DNA of 64,000 nucleotides from assembly GCA_029216955.1 (NCBI GenBank), contig JANAVB010006999.1, positions 2,500,602 through 2,564,601 on the forward strand, read 5' to 3'. A program made the position numbers and the translations under genes. Below, one piece after another: positions 1 to 11,299 of the stretch; position 1 is the first letter of the stretch, and the number at the start of each line of letters is the position of its first letter. Under the pieces are notes generated by a model. The model was not told where the DNA came from, searched no databases, and saw nothing but the letters and a program-made list of their open reading frames with translations. Origin of the DNA: Iris pallida (lineage: Eukaryota; Streptophyta; Magnoliopsida; Asparagales; Iridaceae).

Positions 1-6
1 TATATG

Positions 7-66
<60 letters not shown>
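1..66. repeat. (TA)n microsatellite with TG interruptions
   Basis: Almost pure alternating TA from the window edge, with a few TG steps. Its true left end is outside the window. Confidence 0.95.
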
Positions 67-1179
67 AGAGATTCTCATGAGATATAAAAATCTCGTGAGA
101 TTTTCATATCTCATGAGTGGAGGAAACCCCACCCAGAACCGCAAGCAACCCGAGCCCCAACCATATATGAGACGATATCGAGGGAGAGATCTTTCGCAAC
201 AAAACCTGAACCCTAACTCTTAATCCCCTCGTCCGTCACACGCGCGGCCTCCCTGACCACAGGGCACCTCCGCAGCAGCCGGCGGAGGCCGGAATATGCG
301 CCTGGAACAGAGCAGCAATGCGCAGCAACAATGCTGATTTCACAAGCAGTTTCCCACCACCACGTTCGATCGTTTTGCATTCCGCTTTCTTTGGTATGTA
401 GAAAATTTAACCTGCTTCAAAACTCTTCAAGTCGAATTAATTAAACTGCCGTAGACCATCCCGAAAGTCGATGTAAAGATCGACAAAAATCTGTTCACGA
501 ACAGAGAATAGAACTGCCCTAACATGCTAACTTGGAAGACCATACTTGATCAATCCAATAAAAAACCCAAGAAACTACCTGAACAGTATTTTAGACAACC
601 TATAGGGCTCTAGAAACCTTTTTGTAGTTTCTGATTTCATCGCTTATATGCTGAGTAATCCGTTTTCCAAAATGAAGAAAAATCGATTTCAAAACAGTTT
701 TAAAAACTAGAAAATTTATCGATACGTCGTGCGTCCCGTCAAACCGGGCGAAGTGGTCGTGAACCGAAAGCATCGAAAGGTGCGTAATGGCTTTGCGGAC
801 GTGTGGGCTTTGACGGAATTCAAATTGGTTGCTTGTGCGCGACGAATTTGATGTGTATCCGTCGAAATTCACCGTATCGGTCTCTTTGCAAATTTCTCAA
901 TTACTTTGTACACGTTTGTCAGATTGAGTTGAAACTTACGTCAACAAGACCATATCGTTTTTCTGGTCTTGTATGCCAAGTTTGGTCTGATTCTGAGACA
1001 GTTGACCGGATCGCCGTTTTGTGGGTCCCACGATCCGATTCAACGGGGAATTTTGTGCACGGCCCACCGGAATCCAAAATTGGATATACCGTTGGGTTCG
1101 TATCATCAAAACAAATTTGTAGACATGTAGTTTGACGACTTTAGAGACCATGGACTCTGGCATATTTTTCGGTCGCAGA
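67..1179. other. Unassigned DNA with a palindromic start
   Basis: No gene can be supported here. Positions 67-116 hold overlapping inverted repeats built on ATCTCATGAG and its complement, so this short stretch can fold on itself. The segment at 160-300 is GC-richer and contains plant-like CCCTAA text, but no long frame. The short frames at 600-1163 overlap on both strands and look like chance. Confidence 0.5.
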
Positions 1180-4100
1180 TGTCAGCTGTCAAAATTCAGA
1201 TGTCAGTTGTCGTTGCGTGCAACGTACATCTCGAAAGTTGTGAGGAATGGGCAGAAACATAAAGGCGCAGTTGTGAGACTCGTCTCACAATATCGGTATT
1301 TATATACGGATACGTATTTTATAGTGTATTTTGTATTTCCTTGGTTTTCGTAATGCTTTAAATTTTTTTCTAACTTATAGATTTACTCCTTGGCCGGCAT
1401 GCCGCCAGTATACCGGTGTATACCGACGGCATACCATCCAGACAAATTTTCCACATTTTAGATATTTTCTATTTCAAATATTTACATGAATAGTATTTTC
1501 GATATTTTCGTGAATAGTATTTTAGATATTTTGATGAATAGTGTTTAGATATTTTCGTGAATAGTGTAGATGCACCCTATTACCCATTGGATATTTTGTT
1601 TTGTTTGGATGGCCATGATTGATCTAGACTTTCACATGGATCATGATCCAATGACTAAGATTAATTCTCCCTTCTATATATACCATTTCACTTTCTCTCT
1701 CCTCTTTCTTTTCATTCTCTTCACTCTCTCTTCATTTCTTCTTCCCTTTTCTCCCTCTTGGAGCTTGCCAAGAGCTTGGCCTTGAGGCCTAGAGTGTGGT
1801 TTCGTACCCCTCTTGGTGGTGGAGTAGAAGATTACGCTTGGAGCTTAACCTAGGCAAGTACATCTTGCCAAATCTATGAACCATATTGTTTTGTTGTCAT
1901 TTTTGTTTTCCTTGGTATTAAATGCTTAGAATTTTCCCAAACTCATTTTGTTAAATATGTTTTCCTTACGATTCTCGTATATATGCATGTTTTCCAAAAT
2001 TTGTTTAAGCAAGGTTTTGATTTTCTGTTAAAACCCAATATGGACTTAGTAGAAAACTTGGTATCAAGAGTGATACTAGTGTTACCATCATGTATCTTGG
2101 TCACATACACATATATGAGGCCCTCACATAGTTTCCATATCATGGATTTTGAGTTTGGTGGCAATCGGAACCCGTTTCGGTATCCCGAGAACCTCTGTTT
2201 GAGAGTATTTTGAGGTATTGATCTATCAAATGTTTTGATTTATGAAAACTAATACTCCCATGTTGTAGGGAATTCAATTCTATGCAATTTTGACTTTTGA
2301 AAATCCGAATTTCGATTTAAAACGAAGTTTTTACGGCCGAAACAAGTTTTGAGTTCAAAAATCAACTTTCTGTGACGGTTCAGAAAATCCGTCGGAAATC
2401 CGCGGAAATCCGTCAGAAAATCCAAACTTGTACCACAAAACTTGTTGTGACACTTCGGAAAATCCGTCGGAAATCCGCAATAATCCGCCGGATAATCCGG
2501 TTCGGCTATTTTTGTCTGTTTTTGCCCGTTTCTGTCTATTTTTTGTCCGTTTTTGATATTTCTTCGATTGTAATGATTTCTTAACATGATTAGATGATCT
2601 TGCATAGTTAGAAAATGAATGTACACCCTATATACACTTGACACTAGCACATGTTCAATCATTTTCTATGAAATATACTTAGCTTAAATTATTGTTTCTC
2701 ACATGCCATGATATGTCTTTTGATAGATTCTTTCTTACAAGCTATGATAATTGTTACATGTTTTTCTTGCTTACATGATAGTGGTCCGTCGTGACGCACT
2801 CTTCTTACATGTCTTCTTTGCTTACTAGATAGTGACCCGTCGTGGTGCACTCTTGTACATGTCTTTCTTTGCTTACATGATAGTGGCCTGTCATGGTGCA
2901 CTCCCTATAGTGGCTCGTCGTAGTGCACTCCCAGCTTCCAGTTTATTATATTTTTTTGTTGTGGCTTGTTATGGTGCACATTCTCGCTTTTGTCCAGTCT
3001 TGCATGTCTCATGTCTAGGATGGATTCTGCGGAATGCCACACCCAGAATCCAAGAAAATGGCAAGGATTATATAACTAGATTGATCATTAGAACATAGGT
3101 GGGAAGGATTTCCTAGTTACCTATTGCCTTTGGTCTAGGTCGTTATAACATTTAATTTAAGGGTTTGGAGCTATCCGTCGAGATGAGCACTCTCCCAGCT
3201 TCACCGTCGCGTGAGAGCACAAGGATACACCTGTAATCACTTCCCGACATGACCAATAGGTGGCAACAGACAGGTAACTGGACTTGGATTTCTCAAACTT
3301 GCATGTGTTAGTAATTAGGATTGTGGCAACCCTAGTTAGCTAAAGTATCAAGCCGTACTCATTGCTTGGCCGTGATTGATGGATGGAGTCCATTCTTGTC
3401 TAGTCTAGTCTTGCTCCAGTTTATCTTATTGTAGTACTTAGCTTCTTGTCTTTCCTTACATGCTATTCTTCCTATTACATGCTCGGCTTCACCACATGCT
3501 CACATGCTCCAGTTACATAACATGCTCACATGTCTAGTTTATCTTTCATGTTCACATGCTTCCTTTTCCTTACATGTACACAGTTTACATTCTGTCACAT
3601 GTCCTTTACCTTATGCTACATGTTGCTTTACTCATTGTCTTTTCTATTCTCGGGAGAAGTGCATTGGTAGCGCACGAGTCTCGACTTGCTTTCACTTATT
3701 TCTGTCTCTATCCGTTGCTATGAATTGTATGCTGGTTTTAGTTCATATTTTGGCTTCCTTTGTGGTACTTGCTATTGGGGGTCTGACCCCACTGGTTTTA
3801 CATTGACCAGATCTAGTTAAGGAGCCTGAGGATCTTCCGGACCTTTCTCTCGATGGTGACCACCCGGAGCACCAGGGGACTTGAGTGGGTGTTTTTTCTC
3901 TTACCCACTCTTTTCTGTACATATTCTTTTGAGGCGTTTAGCCACCGAGCACGTGTTTAGCTCGTGTTTTGGACTTGACATTTGGCCGACGGGCTTAGAC
4001 ATGATGTTATATTTCTAGACTGCAGCTAGAGCTGATCATGTATTACTTAGTCTTGCTAGTTCTTCATTTTGTATTACTAGCTTCATGATCATCTATATAT

Positions 4101-4965
4101 TATAGTTTAGGACGCTTTACTGTCTTATATGCATGATGATCATATTCTTGTGCCTTACTTCTTGTCTGAGACTGAGATATTTAGGATAATGTGACCTAGG
4201 ATTGACTGTTGGTTTGTAGTAGTGACCCCCATCTATACAGCTTATACGTTGTTTTGGAGTACTGGAGTACTTTGGTATACGTAGCTGGCCTTGTCCGTCC
4301 CTACTTACCAGTATTCTGGTTCTGGGGCGTGACAGCTGTACCTTAACGAGGCCACGTAGCTGACTCAAGAATAATCCCTCATACACTTTTTTAGAGCCAA
4401 AAGCGCAACGCTTCTTAGGCGTAGCTGAATCATTCAATTATAACAGAATGAGATCTTTGAGCAATGTACAGGCGCTACGTGTCATGCTCATGAACGAGTG
4501 ATAAATACCCAAGTTCTTAGCAACAAACAAATCCCAACAACTGTCATGTGTCAGATCATCCGCAGCCAAACAGTACAGTTACAACAGATTCAGTTCATAA
4601 GTCATGTGCCAACGTTCCTGCGGGCTAAAAACTCATGCGCGCATCGCATATGTGCGCATGGATTTCTCATTCCATTCACCTACAAATAGAAGGAGGCTTC
4701 CTTTCTTTCAGCCCCCCGGATATCCAGAGAATCAGAGCAAACTTCAGAGATCCGAATTGATGTCCACCTAATCATTGAGCAGAAGATTTGCAATTTTCTC
4801 TTGTCATCAGATCATCAACAAAGTAAAGGAACCAGTACAGCGTTCAGTCTCCACTGTCACACTTCTCTAGAATCAAAAAAATTTGTACTTAGAGTTCCTA
4901 TTTAGGATTTCTTTGTACTTTCTTTTGTTTGTTTAAATACAAAATCAACTATTTTATGGCAAACA
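1180..4965 (+). repeat. LTR-like segment of old retroelement, copy A (split)
   Basis: After removing the 3.07-kb insertion at 1272-4339, this is about 718 bp and aligns along its length with 44540-45241 (702 bp). Homology starts at a TG (1180) and the segment ends in AAACA (4965). A run with core GGCGACTCTGGTGG follows, resembling post-LTR sequence of Ogre/Tat-like elements. Copy B has a TATAAATAG box at the matching place, as expected of a U3 promoter. No second LTR of this element lies in the window, so the LTR assignment is inferred from the ends, the promoter and the downstream gag. Confidence 0.5.
1272..4334 (+). mobile_element. Solo LTR inserted in copy A
   Basis: Begins TGTGAGAC and ends GGGGCGTGACA. 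Flanks are GCAGT (1267-1271) and GCTGT (4335-4339), a 5-bp target duplication with one mismatch. The paralogous site near 44620-44635 is the empty site: there ...CACAG runs straight into TACCTTAACG. The 3' half (about 3300-4334) is clearly related to the Tekay LTR at 15523-18258, sharing GAGGCGTTTAGCC, a GGGGTCTGACCC-type block, TCATGATCA and the terminal TTCTGGGGCGTGACA, but it is diverged. There is no internal region, so this is a solo LTR of a related chromovirus family. AT-rich direct repeats of ATAGTATTTTAGATATTTT type occur at 1480-1570. Confidence 0.85.
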
Positions 4966-6713
4966 AGACGGCGACTCTGGTGGAGACTTGTTTCTCTATT
5001 GATGAGAAGGTCGTGACATAATCTGACAGTGACAAACTCGGGCCCTTTTAGAAGATGGTGGTCGCTCGATTTGACCAACAAGGTTATGAGAACTTTTCTC
5101 AGAAGGCAGCACGAGCCCTACGAAGCGGCTACCATAGTCGAAGAAGACTCGCCGAATATGGATGTCGAAGGCCTCTGTGCCATATAGCATAGTCGTAGGC
5201 GGTGCGCTCCAAGTGTCCCAGAATCAGGGCGCGCATCACGCGCCTATACAGGCTGTCCCCACTGTTGATGCGGTCAACAAACCCAACGCTTTCTCTCGAT
5301 TGGCGCACCCCTCTGGGAAGCACAGTACTGACTGCCATCCCCAGTCCATGTGTCTCCAGTCAAGGGTGCAGCATAAGTAGAAAGGTGCCATCTCTCTCCC
5401 ATACATGGAGTCTACATAGGAAAGCCCTCTGTCTTTGACAAAATTACTTGCCCACTTGGCAAAAAAATTTGGATTCTGAGTACTACGCCCCTTTAAGTAC
5501 TAGTATAAATAAATCAAAGGTATAACGAGCCACGCGCGTTTAGTGTGCTACGCCAACAATAAACCAAAAGCATGCGCTATCAGTAATGTGCACAGCTGAT
5601 ACAGAACTGACTCAGGCGTTGTTGAGCCCAGGATGGTCGATTCTAAAGTTCCTCTGTAACTTGGACGTACCTCATGCGCAGGAACCAAGCCAGGGGATAA
5701 ATATTGTGGTGACAAACTCATGCGCTCAGCTCGGCCGCACGCATGAAGTGGGTCTGTCCTACAGCCAGGGGATAAACATTATTGTAGCAAAATAGTAGCC
5801 CCTCCACTAACTGGGCAGTCTGTATTCCAACAACTACAACGAGCAGCGCACCTGTTCGACAGCATTTCCAAAAAAAGGTGCTGATAAAACACGAGGGAGA
5901 ACTTTATGTTACCTCGTGCCATGCTACATGGAATTTACCTACCCTGAAGAAGAGTTCCAAGTCCAATAATCCTCCGATCTCGACCAGTGTATCAAAAAGT
6001 CGGCCTCGAGGCAACAAGCATGCATTGTCTAATACCGAGGTATTTCAAGACAACCGTTTAATGACTAAGTCTTCCTCAGGGGAGATTGCTATTTCATTGG
6101 TCGTAAGAGCTGGGGGTAGTAAATCATCAGTGTTCTATGATATTCTTTTATTCCAACCAGATGAGATTTCTCATGGAACTGACACTGCTGCATCTGGGGT
6201 ACATATTCTCAACAGGCTGGGGGTAGCTATCCCCTGGATTCTGAGGACGATGTTAATCTGCCCATCTTCCCCCAGGACAGTGATGCTCAAGGGTCCGATA
6301 TAGAGAGCAAAAGGTCTACCGCACAGTCCAATTCCTCTCATTTGATGTCAATGAACATGATAAAAGGTGTGAATGGAGGAAGTAGTGAAGGGTCCAATCA
6401 TCAACAACATATAGATACTTTCAAAGCAGGTCTCCAGAAGTTGAGTCAGTCCATGCAAGCTCTGGCCCAGGTGGTTTGGAGCTTAAGGAGAGATTGCTAC
6501 CAAGGTCCTCTACTCCAACAAACCAGGATCAGGGGACTAAAGGAGAATCTAACGTACCCCCTCAGGCTCCTCCTACGATCGACAACTATACTTTGCTATG
6601 ATCATCTGTCCTGCCATTGTTGGATGACATACATGAAGATATTAGGAAGTTGCGGGCTCGCTTTGATGCCCAGGACAAGCGGGAAAACACTCCAAAAAAT
6701 TAGAATTCGACAA
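4966..6713 (+). pseudogene. Leader and gag 5' part of old LTR element, copy A
   Basis: Downstream of the LTR-like segment. Positions 4966-5790 align with copy B (45242-45694 plus 62685-63025). A frame at 5878-6303 (about 140 codons, unrecognised) and one at 6342-6713 read as the degenerate N-terminal part of a gag-like protein, with a helical stretch (LQKLSQSMQALAQVV) and IHEDIRKLRARFDAQDKRE close to the solo-LTR junction. The gag core resumes at 15374 (DKNIHPEWNN...) and again at 26009. Frames are shifted in places, including around an A6 run just before 6713. It is non-functional. Ty3/gypsy affiliation is likely but unproven because no pol survives. Confidence 0.5.
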
Positions 6714-8460
6714 TGTAACTGCCTGTTTTCAAAAATGAGGATAATTTTGAACTTTTGTAAAATTGATTATTTAATAATAGGTTTAAATCATGTTATTGAT
6801 TTATTGGTGATTTTGATTATTTTAATTTAATTAAATTAGTGTTTTGTGATTTTGTTCTTTGGCTAATGTAACCGTAGAGCTGCTTAGCCTAGAGACTAAC
6901 CATGACCATGAAGGCCTAACCCATGTGATTAGATTATCTAATTACCACTTTTTAGGCTAAGGATATTTTGGTCATTTTGTGACTTTTGAATTATGTAGGA
7001 TTTTGATTAATTGGTGAATTTTATATTATTTTAATAATATTTAAATTGATATATTATGATTTTGGTCATTTTTCATATTTTAATATTTTGGGAATTTTTA
7101 TATTTTAATATTGTATTTTTGGGTTTAGTTTGATCGAGTTTGAGTTTTGGCTCATTTCGACCTGTGTTAGTGACCCGGATAGCTTAGACTCTAGTTGAGA
7201 CCCAGAGTTTAGCTAGACATGGCCCATAAATCCCACTAATTAGTATAGTGTATTTAGACTAATCCCACATGACTTAATTGGTCCATTTGGTTATTTAAAC
7301 TTGACCCTTTTAGCCCCAAACTTTCACATAAGACAAAATTGATTCAAAGGGGCCTTGGAGGGCATTTGGGACATTTGTCAAATGCCCCCAAACCCCGTAA
7401 ACCTGGCCGGTAGCAAGGAGACCCCTCTCCACTTCATTTTCTTCACATCTTGCTCTTCTTCTTCTCCTTTGAGAGTTCCTTCCCAAACCAAGCCAAAACC
7501 CTTTGATTTCAATCCCAAAGTAAGTCAAATATCTTCGATTTCTATAGATCTCTCTCTAATCTTGGTGCTAACCCTTGTTCATCTCTCTTGTGTGGATTTT
7601 ATCTAGGTAGAACCTAGCATGGAGGGGTGGGAAGCATAGATTTGGCTCTTGACGCAAAAAGAACCAATTTTGGGGCTTTTCCTTGGGATTCCAACTCCCA
7701 AGAGGTAAACCCTAACTCTAACTCTTGTAAAGAAGATCATCGCACCCCCGCGGGATTGGAGTTCCCTCTTTCGGCCGTAGATCACTGAACTATGCGCCCA
7801 TTACTTGAATCGTGAGCTATAGCCAGTCGTTAAACGAGGCCTTTTTCGCCAGCACTTGACCCTGTAAAGTTGCTCCTAATTGTGTCATTTTCATATTAGA
7901 GGATGTCCGAGATATAGGATAATCCGTTAGAAGTGGTTTGGAACCCATTGGAAATATTTTTGGGACTTTTGACCTAGGTTTAATGCCAATTTTAGGAAAA
8001 ACCCAAAATTGACCTATTTGGGTGTTGCCCTAGCCTAATTAGACCTAATTAGGTTAGTTTGGGTGAGATGAGGCTAGGTACGTGTCCATATTTGGATACG
8101 TGGGGTCGTTTTGCGAGAAATTATAAAAATAGGCTTTTTCGGGATTTTCGGGTTCCAACACATGGGTGACTTTTTGCACCGACACTAGAATCGGCAAGTT
8201 AGTACTTAGAATAGGTTCTAATCATTATTTAGAACTCGTGGGTAGAGTTTGGGTCGAATCCGTATAGTTTTGGTGTCCGTATCACGCGGTATCGCAAATC
8301 TAACACCCCGGAGTCGCCAGAATGGCCATTTGGCCATTCGAGCCTCGTTTCTCGTTTTCGCTCGCATGCGCGAGTTAGATTGCTTGTGTGGGGCACATGT
8401 CTAGGCCCTAGAGGGTAGAATTGCAAAGATTTGGGTATTCGGATAAGGTTTTGGGTCATT

Positions 8461-8877
8461 TAGGAGTATATGTGTATGTGTATGTGTATGTGTGTATATT
8501 TATATGGGGAGTGTGTTAGTGTGTGGTAGTAGTAGTGGTGCTGGTAGTGTATGTGTGGTGGTAGTGGTGGTATTGGTAGTGTGTGTGTGTGTGATGTTGG
8601 TAGTATGCATGTATGTATGTATGTATGTATGTATGTATGTATGTATATGTATATGTATATGTGTGGTGGTAGTGGTGGTGTTGGTAGTGTATGTGTGTGT
8701 GGTGGTATTGGTAGTATGCATGTATGTATGTATGTATGTGTGTATGGGTGTTCATGGATAGATAGATAGATATATAGATATGTAGATAGATAGATAGATA
8801 GATAGGTAGAGGGATGAATGAATTAGTGAATGGATGAATGGATGGATGAATGAATGAATGAATGAATAGAGGGATAG
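8461..8877. repeat. Compound microsatellite cluster
   Basis: Consecutive tracts of (GTATGT)n, (GTA/GTG)n, (TGTA)n, a second GTGGTGTTGGTAGT block, (GATA)n and (GAAT)n. The short Cys/Val/Tyr-rich frames across it are products of the repeats, not genes. It lies inside the 4-kb solo LTR. Confidence 0.9.
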
Positions 8878-9079
8878 GGTTAGAATACCTTGGTAGACTA
8901 TTGGAGGATGCGTGGAGTAAGGGTAAAGTAGGTTAGGGTATTGGTTAGAGGCTAAGGCGAAGAGTTTACCTTGGTAGAATAATAAGGTAAGGTTAAGGTA
9001 ATACCTTAGAACTAAGATATGAGATAATATATTTAAGATATGGTTAAAATTAGGATAGCTTGGTTGGTAATGGTTAGGA

Positions 9080-9475
9080 ATAGGGTAAGTGACTTAGGGT
9101 TGACCCCGTTGGACCATGGTTGACCGTTTTGACTAAAAGTCAACCAAAAGTCAACTTTAGCCTAAAATTAACCAAACTTGACCAGAGTTGACCAGTTGAC
9201 CAAAAATCAACTGTGAGTCAACCATTGACCTAGTTTGACCTAGAGTGGACTATGAGTTGACCAGAGTTGACCGGTTGACCAAAAGTCAACTATAAGTCAA
9301 CCTTTGACTTAAATCGACCTAGTTTGACTTTGTTTGACTTGCCTTAACCTAGTTTAACTTTGTTAGGCCTAGTATGACTTAGATTGACTTAGTTTGACCT
9401 TGTTTGACTTAGATTGACTTAGTGTGACTTAGTTTGGCTTGGTGTGACTTAGTATAACTGAGTTTGACCTAGATT
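9080..9475. repeat. TTGACC/TTGACT (W-box-like) array
   Basis: About two dozen copies of TTGAC[C/T] by eye count, roughly 19 forward and 5 as the complement, in about 400 bp of the solo LTR. TTGAC[C/T] is the core W-box bound by WRKY factors. Whether this array binds them is inference; it may simply be a decayed tandem repeat. Confidence 0.75.
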
Positions 9476-9868
9476 GCATAACATATACTAGAAATTATGC
9501 CATACACTGTTAAACCCTAATTAAACTCATGTATCTCTCATCTTTAGGTCTGTAACTTTACTTTGAGCCAGATTACACTGTTGACATATTCCTATCGGAT
9601 CTCAGGCGAGTACATTCTCTGATAGTATTTATGTTTTATGATATCGTCTATGTTTCTTGTATTTAGAGTAGATATCCTTGTTTTCTTGTCACATTGTTCA
9701 CATGGATTAGTATTTGTCTAGATCCTGTCATGGGATGTTATTCCTTGTATTTCATGGTATATCCTGTGCAAGCCTTTCCTTGTTCCTTGTGCATTGTATA
9801 GACATGATTCCTGCGAAGGCTCGCTACCTCCTCGGAGAATCATGTGCCATGACATGTCATTACTGGAT

Positions 9869-10180
9869 CACTACCAAAATAAGTCATATCAGCGACAAAA
9901 TTAGCGACGCCGACTTAAAACGTTGCTAATATTTTTGGTTTTAGCGACTCCTAAAATATGCGTTACAATACGTCGCTGGTAGTGACAAACAGCGACATAT
10001 TGCGACTACATTTAGTGTAATAAAAAACAACGTCGTTGATTTGTCAGAAAACGTCGCTAGTTTTATTAGTTCAGCGACGTTTAGCGTCGCAACGATTATT
10101 AAGTCGTCGAATATTAAACGATTACCGATGCTTTGTGACGTATTTTCGGACGTCGCTAATTTCTGATAAAAAGGGTTTCC
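9869..10180. repeat. CACTA-1 left subterminal repeat array
   Basis: Dense short motifs of AGCGACGT/ACGTCGCT type in both orientations. In CACTA elements such arrays are the binding region for the smaller transposition protein; the role here is inferred by analogy. Confidence 0.75.
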
Positions 10181-10375
10181 TCGGTTCGACTTTTTATTTC
10201 TCCCTCTCCCCAAATTTTTTGTTCCCGCCCCTCTTCCCCGACCTCGACGACAGCCACCCCCTTTCCTCCGCCGCCGCTCATCCTCCTCCTCCACCGCGAG
10301 CCCCTTCTCCTCCCTCCGGCGAGCCCGTTCTCCTCCTCCTCCTCTACCGCTAGCCCCTTCTCCTTCTCCACCGCG

Positions 10376-10860
10376 AGATCCTCCTCCTCCTCCTCCTCCA
10401 CCACCGCGAGGAGACTGAAGGTAAACCCTAACCCTAATTGATGTATTTTTCGTGTCCAAAATGGACACGGAGACACATTACGACCATGTGTTCACTGATA
10501 CAATGTGTTCGTGAGGTTTTGGACACTTTGTGTCCATTTGTTGGACACGTGGAAACCCCCAAGCTTGTATATATATGTATTTCACCTCAGTACACTTAAT
10601 CCCCTCCTCCTCCACCACCGAACTTGTCCTCCTCCTCCTCCTCCTCCACCACCGCGAGAAGACTGAAGGTAAATCCTAACCCTAATTGAGGTGTTTTTCG
10701 TATCCAAAATGGATACGGAGACACATTACGACCATGTGTTCACTGATACAGTGTGTTCGTGAGGTTTTGGACACTTTGTGTCCATTTGTTGGACACGTGG
10801 ACACCCCCAAGCTTGCATATATATGTATTTTACCTCTGTACACTTAATCCCCTATATACA
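10376..10860. repeat. 248-bp tandem duplication in CACTA-1
   Basis: Two copies, period about 248 bp (GACTGAAGG at 10413 and 10661). Each has a CTC-rich tract, CCACCACCGCGAG, a CCCTAA-type stretch and a palindromic TGGACAC-rich part. The upstream GC-rich block (10190-10420) and the CCCTAACCCTAA junction resemble the untranslated leader region of the coding CACTA elements (46020-46215 and the complement of 41990-42330). Confidence 0.8.
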
Positions 10861-11299
10861 CTTGTGTATTTTCGTATTAATTTGGATTTGCATATTGGGT
10901 TTGGGTTTCGATATAGTGTTTGATACATTGTTTCACCTTGCAACATTCCTACACTTATTTTAGATAACAAGTATATGAACCAATTAGTCAACATCTATTT
11001 GTTGAAGTATGGTACTCTATTCTTCGTAAGTTCTAGCTATATATGTCTCTCAAGATCCAATACTCAAAAATTCCAAGAAGAAGAAAAGAATAAAATGACT
11101 TCGCTCAACACCCTACGACAACTCTTTGTAGAATTGTGTTAAAGTGTGAGTTCTACAGTATGAGTTCTACAGTATGGTTCTCTTTGTAGAATAAAATGAC
11201 ATCGCTCAACCCTATCGATCCTCCATACAAGTCTTTCTTCATCTATTGTCTTAAAGTGTGAGTTTTATAGTATGGTTCTCTTTAGTGAATTGTGTCTTA

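Noticed and set aside
600..1353. Frames of 70-110 codons on both strands
   Set aside because: No domain, overlapping opposite-strand frames, and part of the region belongs to LTR-like DNA.
4996..5438. Short frames conserved between copy A and copy B (also at 45405-45703)
   Set aside because: Conservation is explained by duplication of the retroelement leader; the frames are open on both strands and interrupted differently in each copy.
8492..8769. Overlapping frames rich in Cys/Val/Tyr/Met or His/Thr/Ile
   Set aside because: They are translations of TGTA/GTGGT microsatellites and are open on both strands and in several phases.
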